Shown here piece by piece: positions 1-4,780 of a stretch of DNA of 5,498 nt (the first letter of the stretch is position 1; every line of letters starts with the position of its first letter). The DNA lies in contig JAFCBY010000089.1 of the NCBI GenBank assembly GCA_017610485.1, forward strand, positions 1 through 5,498. The letters run 5' to 3'. The DNA comes from Candidatus Falkowiibacteriota bacterium (GTDB taxonomy: Archaea > Iainarchaeota > Iainarchaeia > Iainarchaeales > GCA-2688035). The position numbers and the translations under genes are program-made. Below the pieces are notes generated by a model that did no database searches, was not told where the DNA came from, and saw only the letters and a list, made by a program, of their open reading frames with translations.

Positions 1-115
1 CAGAAACCTCTACTACCTAGACCGTTCCCTGCTTGAGCCAAAGGCAAAGCCAAAAGCAAAGGCAAAGCCAAAAGCAAAGGCAAAGCCAAAAGCAAAGAGA
101 AAGAAAGCCAAGTAA
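1..115 (+). CDS. C-terminal end of an unidentified protein with a Lys/Ala/Pro-rich tail (5' partial)
   Basis: An open frame enters from the left edge (first full codon at 2) and ends in TAA at 113-115. The visible residues begin RNLYYLDRSLLE and then become a strongly basic tail made of repeated PKAK/AKPKAK units, ending RKKAK. There is one acidic residue at the start of the tail and none after it. Such tails occur on nucleic-acid-binding proteins (histone H1-like proteins, some archaeal ribosomal and DNA- or RNA-binding proteins), where they bind phosphate backbones without fixed structure. The body of the protein is outside the window, so I cannot name the family. The regular codon pattern, in-frame repeats, clean stop and following T-tract support a real coding end. 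A nucleic-acid-binding role is inference from charge alone. Confidence 0.7.
   Translation, partial: RNLYYLDRSLLEPKAKPKAKAKPKAKAKPKAKRKKAK
38..97 (+). repeat. In-frame 18-bp tandem repeat encoding (PKAKAK)n
   Basis: Two identical 18-bp units (50-67 and 68-85, CCAAAAGCAAAGGCAAAG) are followed by 12 bp of a third (86-97). They are preceded by a 12-bp partial unit with one difference (38-49, AAG for AAA). The unit is six codons long, so copy changes keep the reading frame. Near-perfect identity at the DNA level points to recent slippage or unequal crossing-over rather than selection on protein sequence alone. Confidence 0.85.
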
Positions 116-130
116 AAATCTTTTTTTGGG
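116..130 (+). terminator. Oligo-T termination signal after the first gene
   Basis: Directly after the TAA at 113-115 there is a run of seven T (121-127) on the coding strand, followed by GGG. Archaeal RNA polymerase can terminate at T-tracts without a strong hairpin, and I see no convincing stem before this one. The call rests on position and the T-run only. Confidence 0.45.
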
Positions 131-164
131 CCAGAAAGCCGTTTAGATGCCCCCCCAAATGCAG

Positions 165-185
165 AAACCAAATGTTTTAAAATAA
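165..185 (+). promoter_or_regulatory. Putative archaeal TATA-box promoter for lemA-htpX
   Basis: TTTTAAAATAA at 175-185 is a good TATA-like element, with an A-rich stretch (AAACCAAATG, 165-174) where a BRE would lie. Placing transcription start about 26 nt after the box centre gives a start near 205. That leaves a short leader of about 28 nt holding the Shine-Dalgarno site at 217-225. The rest of 116-232 holds a run of seven C (150-156) and no other feature I can support. Confidence 0.4.
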
Positions 186-216
186 GTTAATTTCTAATAG
201 TAGCATTTATTCAACC

Positions 217-225
217 AAAGGAGGT
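217..225 (+). promoter_or_regulatory. Strong Shine-Dalgarno site that fixes the TTG start of lemA
   Basis: AAAGGAGGT lies eight bases (225-232, counted after GGAGG) before the TTG at 233-235. It is the strongest ribosome binding site in the window. It supports the TTG at 233 over the second in-frame TTG at 239, and shows that lemA is translated from a leadered mRNA. Confidence 0.75.
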
Positions 226-232
226 TTTTCAA

Positions 233-811
233 TTGGACTTGATTTTTTTGCTTGGCATTGCATTGGTTGTAATAGTGGTGATAATTGCAATCGTCGTTAT
301 TGCAATCTACAATGGCCTTGTCACGAAACAGAAGCGCACAAACAATGCTTGGGCGCAGATTGATGTGCAGCTGAAGAGGAGGGCTGACCTGATTCCAAAC
401 CTGATTGAAACCGTTAAGGGTTACGCCAGGTTTGAGAAAAAGGTTTTGACCGATGTAACAAAGGCAAGGACTGCCATAATGTCCGCAAAAACGCCTGCCC
501 AGAGCGCGAAAGCCGACAACATGTTGTCTGGTGCTTTGAAGACGATTTTTGCTGTTGCAGAGAACTATCCTACGCTTAAGGCAAGTGAAAACTTCAAGAG
601 CCTGCAGGAAGAGTTTGCTACAACAGAGAACAAGATTGCCTACGCAAGGCAATTCTACAACGATTCAGTGATGTCTTTGAATACTGCAATTGCCGTGTTC
701 CCAAACAACATCTTTGCAGGGATGTTTGGCTTCAAGGAAAGGCAGTACTATGAGTTGGCTACGCCTGCTGACAGGAAGCCTGTGAAGGCAGACTTCAAGG
801 ACCTTGCATAA
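233..811 (+). CDS. lemA: LemA family membrane-anchored protein
   Basis: This 192-aa protein fits the LemA family in length and layout. A very hydrophobic N-terminal segment (residues about 3-26) anchors it, with a short or absent extracytoplasmic N-terminus. A soluble helical region follows. Family hallmarks are visible: YNGLV (26-30), NNAWAQIDVQLKRRADLIPNL (37-57), VKGYARFEK (61-69), AENYPTLKASENFKSLQ (109-125), TENKIAYARQFYNDSV (131-146) and FPNNIFAGMFGF (156-167). Known LemA structures are antiparallel helical bundles, and the molecular function is unsettled. The start is TTG, chosen from the Shine-Dalgarno site at 217-225. The stop (809-811) lies 16 bp before the preferred htpX start, so the two are almost certainly co-transcribed. 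LemA next to a HtpX-type protease is a recurrent arrangement, which suggests a link to membrane-protein turnover. Family assignment is very secure; the role is inference. Confidence 0.95.
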   Translation: MDLIFLLGIALVVIVVIIAIVVIAIYNGLVTKQKRTNNAWAQIDVQLKRRADLIPNLIETVKGYARFEKKVLTDVTKARTAIMSAKTPAQSAKADNMLSGALKTIFAVAENYPTLKASENFKSLQEEFATTENKIAYARQFYNDSVMSLNTAIAVFPNNIFAGMFGFKERQYYELATPADRKPVKADFKDLA

Positions 812-815
812 CCTC

Positions 816-821
816 GGGGGA
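816..821 (+). promoter_or_regulatory. Shine-Dalgarno-like GGGGGA supporting the GTG start of htpX
   Basis: GGGGGA lies six bases before GTG at 828-830. It is an imperfect but G-rich match at the right distance. It favours the GTG over the in-frame TTG at 804, which overlaps the end of lemA, has no such site and would add eight residues not usual in the family. Confidence 0.5.
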
Positions 822-827
822 TTTAAT

Positions 828-1718
828 GTGTCGTTCTATGAACAGATTAGCGCAAACAGGAAAATGACTATTTTTCTGTTTGTCGTCTTCTTTTTTTTAT
901 TAATGGCTTTGGGCTTTGTGGTTTCCTTCATTCTGGACAGCTACTTCTACGTTCCCTTGTTTGGAGTAATCGCCATTGTCTACATTCTTGTCGCCTATTA
1001 CAACAGTGACCGGATAGTTACTGCTTTGTCCGGGGCAAAACCGGCCGATCCCAGAGAATACAAGCAGCTTCACAACATAGTTGAGGAGATGGCCATTGCC
1101 GCAGGTGTCCCAAAGCCAAGGGTCTATGTCATTCACGACACTGCAATAAACGCCTTTGCAACCGGCCGAAACCCGGAGCACGCGGTTGTCTGCGTAACCA
1201 TTGGCTGCCTGAAAAGGCTTACCAGGGAGGAGCTTACAGGGGTTGTAGCCCATGAAATGTCCCACGTAAAGAACTATGACATTAGGGTGATGACAATGGC
1301 CGCAATTCTTGTCGGTCTCACGGTTTTGCTAAGCGACTTTTTGCTGAGAATGTTCCTTTGGGGCAGTATAGGGCGAGGCAGAAGCAAGGACAATGGCATA
1401 GGAATTGCATTGATTGCATTGGGCCTTCTTTTGGCAATTTTAACCCCTGTAATTGCCCAGATAATAAAGTTTGCAATAAGCAGGCAGCGTGAGTTCCTGG
1501 CTGACGCAAGCGCTGTCCAGATGACAAGGTATCCCCTCGGGCTTGCGGGTGCGCTTCAAAAGATTTCCAAGGATACAGAGCCTTTGGAGGCTGCAAACAA
1601 GGCAACAGCCCACCTTTACATAGCCAACCCTTTGAAGGGGCAAAAGATCTGGTTCAAGGGCCTCTTTTCCTCACATCCGCCAATAGCTGAAAGGATTGCA
1701 AAGCTCAGAGGCTTGTAG
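828..1718 (+). CDS. htpX: HtpX-type M48 zinc metalloprotease, membrane-bound
   Basis: HtpX proteases are integral membrane zinc endopeptidases that cleave misfolded or damaged membrane proteins on the cytoplasmic side. This 296-aa protein has the usual family length. It begins MSFYEQISANRK, the typical HtpX opening, which is why GTG 828 is preferred. Two N-terminal membrane helices lie at about 14-36 and 41-58. The catalytic region contains FATGRNPEHAVVCVT (110-124) and the HExxH zinc site HEMSH (H142, E143, H146). The third zinc ligand is E222 in QREFLADASAV. Two further hydrophobic segments lie at about 155-178 and 191-216, between the HExxH site and E222. The C-terminal SSHPPIAERI (281-290) is also a family mark. 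All catalytic residues are present, so the enzyme should be active. It follows lemA by 16 bp and ends the operon at a hairpin terminator. The TTG at 804 remains a possible alternative start. Confidence 0.95.
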   Translation: MSFYEQISANRKMTIFLFVVFFFLLMALGFVVSFILDSYFYVPLFGVIAIVYILVAYYNSDRIVTALSGAKPADPREYKQLHNIVEEMAIAAGVPKPRVYVIHDTAINAFATGRNPEHAVVCVTIGCLKRLTREELTGVVAHEMSHVKNYDIRVMTMAAILVGLTVLLSDFLLRMFLWGSIGRGRSKDNGIGIALIALGLLLAILTPVIAQIIKFAISRQREFLADASAVQMTRYPLGLAGALQKISKDTEPLEAANKATAHLYIANPLKGQKIWFKGLFSSHPPIAERIAKLRGL

Positions 1719-1743
1719 GAGGCCTCTCACATGGCCTTTTTTT
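1719..1743 (+). terminator. Short hairpin and T-tract after htpX
   Basis: AGGCC (1720-1724) can pair with GGCCT (1733-1737) across an eight-base loop, with a possible extra G-T pair. A run of seven T follows at once (1737-1743). It starts one base after the htpX stop and lies between two convergent genes. The T-run favours the + strand transcript; the minus strand shows A here instead. Confidence 0.6.
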
Positions 1744-1765
1744 CCACCGCAGGGCTAGGCAAGCA

Positions 1766-2227
1766 TTACTTCTTTCCAAACATTTTGCCGCCGCTTGCAA
1801 CACCAACACCGAAGTAGAAGATTATCAGGATAATTATCCAAATTGAAATGAGGTCGTCTCTGTCCATGGACATAAGCATGAACAGGACAGGCGCCCAAAC
1901 AATCATGAAAATCGTTTGCATTGTGAGGTATTTCCTGTAGCTTTTGTCCGCTATCGGGAAAATAAACCTGTTTACCCAGACTCCGATGGCAATGTTGAGG
2001 ACAATGAACGCAACAACACTTACAATTATGTACTCTACCGGAAGTTCATAGTACAGGATCATGAAGAAAGAGATAAGCCAAGCAATCATTATCAGGAACT
2101 GGTCAAAGCTGAAAAGCTTCTCTTTCCTGCTTGCCTTCTTTTTCATGAAACTAATAAGGGCTTTTTCCTTTTTAAACTTTGCTTTAGCTTTCTTCACTTC
2201 CACAAAATCATATATATTGTTTGACAT
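1766..2227 (-). CDS. Small four-helix membrane protein of unknown function
   Basis: I do not recognise a family for this 153-aa protein. The first 40 residues form a highly basic cytoplasmic-looking region with 13 Lys/Arg, including KKAKAKFKKEK (12-22) and MKKKASRKEK (28-37). Four hydrophobic segments follow at about 43-60, 64-85, 102-120 and 125-145. The protein ends in a short GGKMFGKK tail. The basic N-terminus and even number of helices suggest both ends face the cytoplasm. The basic stretch plus membrane domain recalls the 2TM/DUF1118-like small membrane proteins only in a general way. The ATG (2225-2227) has no Shine-Dalgarno site, and a leaderless or very short leader is likely. It is convergent with htpX and divergent from the SRPBCC gene with only 12 bp between the start codons. 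Coding is supported by hydrophobic periodicity; the overlapping + strand frame gives no sensible protein. Confidence 0.85.
   Translation of the reverse strand: MSNNIYDFVEVKKAKAKFKKEKALISFMKKKASRKEKLFSFDQFLIMIAWLISFFMILYYELPVEYIIVSVVAFIVLNIAIGVWVNRFIFPIADKSYRKYLTMQTIFMIVWAPVLFMLMSMDRDDLISIWIIILIIFYFGVGVASGGKMFGKK
2204..2218 (+). promoter_or_regulatory. TATA-box promoter of the SRPBCC gene, inside the divergent gene's coding region
   Basis: TATATATT (2211-2218), preceded by AAAATCA (2204-2210, BRE-like), is centred about 26 nt before the A of ATG 2240. This is the classic spacing for an archaeal leaderless transcript starting at the initiation codon. No Shine-Dalgarno site is present before 2240. 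The box overlies codons 4-6 (Asn-Ile-Tyr) of the minus-strand membrane protein gene. Confidence 0.65.
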
Positions 2228-2239
2228 TTAATTTAGAGT

Positions 2240-2629
2240 ATGAAACAAAACAAAATTTCGGTTATCATCAAAAGGTCAATTGAAGAGGTTTTTGAATTTA
2301 CTACCAACCCAAAGAATACTCCTTTGTGGGTGCCGTCAATTGTTGAAGAAATCGCTGAAGAATATCCGCCCAAAATAAATACTGTATACAAAAATCGCGG
2401 AAAAGATTCTGTTTGGAATTTTTATAAAGTTTTGGAGTTTGAGGCCAACAAAACATTTGCCTTAACCAATCTGGATGAAACCTTTGTCGTAAAATATACT
2501 TACAAAAAATTGGGCGAGAATCAAACAGAACTGGTGTATGTTGAACAGGTGAAAAAAGGAGAATTAAATAATCCTTTTACCAGGGCTATTTTATTAAAAC
2601 TGAAATCGATTATGGAAAAGAATGATTGA
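2240..2629 (+). CDS. SRPBCC/START-like ligand-binding domain protein
   Basis: This 129-aa protein resembles the SRPBCC (START/Bet v1-like, polyketide cyclase/dehydrase) superfamily, whose helix-grip fold encloses a hydrophobic cavity for lipids or other small ligands. Seen in the sequence: an opening beta strand then helix, ISVIIKRSIEEVFEFTTNPKN (6-26), in the style of the family's 'I..s.eeVF.f..d..n...W', and W30. Alternating strands follow (about 48-104), then a C-terminal helix (about 111-127). At 129 residues it is slightly shorter than the usual 140-150. It has no signal peptide, so it should be cytoplasmic. Its GC content is about 33% by my count against roughly 45-50% nearby, with many A/T third positions, which suggests recent acquisition. 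The ATG at 2240 fits a leaderless transcript from the TATA box at 2211-2218. The ligand is unknown, and assignment is by pattern only. Confidence 0.75.
   Translation: MKQNKISVIIKRSIEEVFEFTTNPKNTPLWVPSIVEEIAEEYPPKINTVYKNRGKDSVWNFYKVLEFEANKTFALTNLDETFVVKYTYKKLGENQTELVYVEQVKKGELNNPFTRAILLKLKSIMEKND
2250..2259 (-). promoter_or_regulatory. Possible weak TATA element for the minus-strand membrane protein gene
   Basis: On the minus strand, AAATTTTG (2251-2258) is centred about 27-28 nt before the ATG at 2227. It is AT-rich and correctly spaced for a leaderless start, but it is a poor match and lies inside the coding region of the divergent SRPBCC gene. Tentative. Confidence 0.25.
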
Positions 2630-2636
2630 TTTTTCC
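2630..2636 (+). terminator. Short T-tract after the SRPBCC gene
   Basis: Five T (2630-2634) follow the TGA directly, in the 13 bp separating this gene from the convergent DUF2207 gene. It is weak, and no hairpin is evident. Confidence 0.25.
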
Positions 2637-2642
2637 TAAGGC

Positions 2643-4586
2643 CTAGCCGGCTCCGCCGCCTCCGCCGCCGCCCCCACCGCCTCCGCCGCCACTAAAGCCC
2701 CCTCCACCCGAGGTTCCGGATGCGGAGGAAAAAGCGGAGGAAAAGCTGCTTGCGACTGCGCCAACGCCTGCAGCGCTAAAGCCTGCATAGCTGCCTGCGA
2801 AGATATGGCCCCTGTATTCGCCTGTCATTCCCTTGAATGCGTGGTCCATTGCCTTTTGGACCTTTTTTGCAACACCTAAAGGGATGCTGTAGACAAGATA
2901 CTGCTCCCAGATCACTATGGCGTCCGGCGGCATCTCCTTCAGGTTGCTGAAATCGTTCAGGAACTTCTTCAAAAGCGTCCACTTTTTGTGGTGCAATGCA
3001 CCTTTCTCAGTCCTGTTTGGAAGCACGCTTGGGAAGAGGACTGCCAGGACAATGGCTTCAGCCCCCACAAACAAAACTGCGACGCCTGCCAAAGTAAGGG
3101 CCAGGCCTGCAATAACAACCGTTCCCACAATAAAAGGAAGGTAGGCCGTCTTCTTGCTGAAGAAGTTTTCCGCCTCTGCCTGTTTCTGAACCTGCTTTTG
3201 CCAGTCCCGGGCAAAGAGCTGGCTCTTCGCCCTGTTGTACGCCATGTAAATTTGCAGGCCGGTTAAAGTGACCATGTCAGGGGTCTTGTCCTTCACTTTT
3301 TTCATAAGGAGGAAGCCCTCATACTTTGTTCCGGCTGCTTCGGAGATAAGCTTGAAAACCATTTTCTCGCTTTTCGGAATGCCGGTCATATCTCTGTTAA
3401 GTATCCTGATTTCAAAGTCGTCCCTGCCAAAAATTCCGAGAAACTTTTCCTTCTTTATCGGCTTTATCTGCAGCTTTCCCTTAAGGCACAAGTCCAAGAG
3501 TTCGGCGGTAATGCATTCAACGTTTGGCTTCTTTGTCAAAGGGCTCATCAGTGCCTTGACAACAGCGGGACTGTACCTGTAGGGAACCTCCCGTTCATAA
3601 ATGGCCTGCAGGTCAACATAGGGCTCCCTTCCAAAGAAGTGCCAGACAAGGGCAAACAGTGCTGCCTCGGCAAGAATGAAAATAATCAGCAGGTCCAGCC
3701 TTATAAGTTGCGCAATTCCCACCCCCATAACGCCTGCCCAAATGACAAAAAATCCTATTCCTATAACTCTTCCAATAAGAGCAGATTTTGCCGGTGCAAG
3801 CACCTTGCCAATAAAGATCAAAACAATCACTAGAATGAAAAAACCCAAAAATATCACCGGAATAAATTCAAAGAAGTCTACCGGCATTGCCCAATTCTTT
3901 TCCTCCTCAATTATCTTTTCAAGTCCTGGCCCGGCCACCCCAACCGCATTCTCCCCGCTTTCAAGAAGCTCAACTGGAAAAAGCACCCTTATTTCCATCC
4001 ACTGGCCGCTTGGAATGCCAAACGCCTGGAAGATAAGCGTCCTGTTCTCCACAAGGCCGATCTTTCCGTTGATTTCGGGGTGTCCCCAGCTGTAAACGTC
4101 CTTTGCGTCCTGCACTTCCGAGGGCAGCTCTATCTCCCCATACAGTTCTCCGAGCCTGTGCTCCCAGCCTTCTCCCCAAACCTTCCAATAGAATTCGCCA
4201 ACGTCGTCATATGCCTTAACGGCTTTGAACAAATTGTATTCTATTGCAAAGACCCTGGTTTCATTGCTTGCCGAATAAAACCACTTCACCCTCATGTCAT
4301 TGCCGTTGTCTAACAGTTCTGCTTTAACCTGCTCCCTTTTTCCGCCGGTGATGTCATAAACTGCGATATTTTCCGCATGCCATTCTCCTTTTGGAATGTC
4401 CCTGTATGCAAAGGAAAAGTCACCGCTGAAGTCAAAGGTTATTTCCTCCCTTGCCTCCACCAAGCCGTCCGGCAGGATCTTGTAGTAGACTTCGGCCTTG
4501 TCAAGGGTGTAAGATTTGGCGCTTGCCGTTCCACAAAGAAGAATCAGTGCAAACAGTGCCACAAAAGTAAATGCCTTGAGCCTCAT
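2643..4586 (-). CDS. DUF2207 domain membrane protein with signal peptide and polyglycine C-terminus
   Basis: The 647-aa product matches the DUF2207 (YciQ-like) family in length and architecture. A signal peptide (1-23, cleavage likely after TASA) leads into an extracytoplasmic beta-rich domain (about 25-225). This domain carries the family's aromatic motif YWKVWGEGWEHRL (133-145). Three membrane helices follow at about 240-262, 271-293 and 297-317. The family segment FFGREP (317-322) and VPYRYSPAVVKALMSP (334-349) come next, then a cytoplasmic region with AELLDLCLKGKLQI (361-374). Another hydrophobic hairpin lies at about 481-521. DAIVIWEQYLVYSIPLGVAKKV (555-576) is a conserved family end motif. 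The tail is Ser/Ala/Gly-rich, with 13 glycines in a row (633-645), a usual trait of this family. Function is unknown; the proteins often occur near LemA. ATG 4584-4586 is chosen because it gives a good signal peptide and lies 28 nt from a TATA element. Confidence 0.93.
   Translation of the reverse strand: MRLKAFTFVALFALILLCGTASAKSYTLDKAEVYYKILPDGLVEAREEITFDFSGDFSFAYRDIPKGEWHAENIAVYDITGGKREQVKAELLDNGNDMRVKWFYSASNETRVFAIEYNLFKAVKAYDDVGEFYWKVWGEGWEHRLGELYGEIELPSEVQDAKDVYSWGHPEINGKIGLVENRTLIFQAFGIPSGQWMEIRVLFPVELLESGENAVGVAGPGLEKIIEEEKNWAMPVDFFEFIPVIFLGFFILVIVLIFIGKVLAPAKSALIGRVIGIGFFVIWAGVMGVGIAQLIRLDLLIIFILAEAALFALVWHFFGREPYVDLQAIYEREVPYRYSPAVVKALMSPLTKKPNVECITAELLDLCLKGKLQIKPIKKEKFLGIFGRDDFEIRILNRDMTGIPKSEKMVFKLISEAAGTKYEGFLLMKKVKDKTPDMVTLTGLQIYMAYNRAKSQLFARDWQKQVQKQAEAENFFSKKTAYLPFIVGTVVIAGLALTLAGVAVLFVGAEAIVLAVLFPSVLPNRTEKGALHHKKWTLLKKFLNDFSNLKEMPPDAIVIWEQYLVYSIPLGVAKKVQKAMDHAFKGMTGEYRGHIFAGSYAGFSAAGVGAVASSFSSAFSSASGTSGGGGFSGGGGGGGGGGGGGAG
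2646..2690 (-). repeat. GGN codon tract encoding the polyglycine tail
   Basis: The end of the DUF2207 gene is a low-complexity run of GGC/GGA/GGT/GGG codons, very rich in G on the minus strand, encoding 13 uninterrupted glycines flanked by SG and AG. Codons are mixed, so it is not a pure microsatellite, but it is prone to length change and sequencing error. Confidence 0.8.
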
Positions 4587-4609
4587 TCAATTAGAAAAAG
4601 CGCCAAACT

Positions 4610-4620
4610 CTTTAATATTG
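4610..4620 (-). promoter_or_regulatory. TATA-box promoter of the DUF2207 gene
   Basis: On the minus strand, ATATTAAA (4611-4618) is centred about 28 nt before the ATG at 4586, with no Shine-Dalgarno site in the 35-bp gap. This fits a leaderless or near-leaderless transcript of its own. It starts only about 5 bp after the ftsY stop, so the DUF2207 gene need not depend on ftsY transcription. Confidence 0.55.
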
Positions 4621-4621
4621 C

Positions 4622-4780
4622 TTACCCTATTACCCTTTCGAGAACAAAGCCCGGATCAAAGGCCTGCAGGTCCTTGTATTCCTGTCCTGTTCCCACAAAG
4701 AGAATAGGCTTGCCAATCTTGTACAAAAGTGAGATTGTGGTGCCGCCCTTGCTGTCACAATCAATCTTTGTCAGGATAAA
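4622..4780 (-). pseudogene. ftsY: FtsY C-terminal part, displaced into another frame
   Basis: Translating the minus strand from 4780 to the TAA at 4622-4624 gives FILTKIDCDSKGG, then TTISLLYKIGKPILFVGTG, then QEYKDLQAFDPGFVLERVIG. This is an intact FtsY C-terminus. It contains the G4 guanine-specificity motif TKID (4760-4771), the DSKGG segment, the G5-region GTGQ (4682-4693) and the family ending. It is not in frame with the upstream part: a TGA (4781-4783) stands directly before the Phe codon, and there is no start codon or ribosome binding site for separate translation. It is therefore the detached end of the ftsY gene at 4771-5498, not a gene of its own. Confidence 0.9.

Noticed and set aside
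38..97. CRISPR-like array
   Set aside because: The 18-bp units abut without spacers and are in frame inside a coding region.
194..652. A 152-aa minus-strand open frame across lemA
   Set aside because: LemA hallmarks on the + strand are unmistakable. The reverse frame is Cys/Leu-rich nonsense.
804..830. TTG at 804 as the htpX start, overlapping the end of lemA
   Set aside because: It adds eight residues not typical of HtpX and has no ribosome binding site. GTG 828 gives the usual MSFYEQ opening with GGGGGA six bases upstream.
1916..2224. A 102-aa + strand open frame opposite the membrane protein gene
   Set aside because: It is a mirror of the minus-strand gene. Its translation has no domain logic, whereas the minus frame gives four clean membrane helices.
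2221..2226. TTGACA resembling a bacterial -35 box before the SRPBCC gene
   Set aside because: There is no -10 box at proper spacing before ATG 2240, and the bases are the start codon region of the divergent gene. An archaeal TATA box explains the promoter better.
3676..4095. Long + strand open frames opposite the DUF2207 gene (also at 2917-3266, 3268-3582 and 4377-4835)
   Set aside because: They overlap a gene with clear family motifs on the other strand, or the ftsY end, and encode no recognisable protein.
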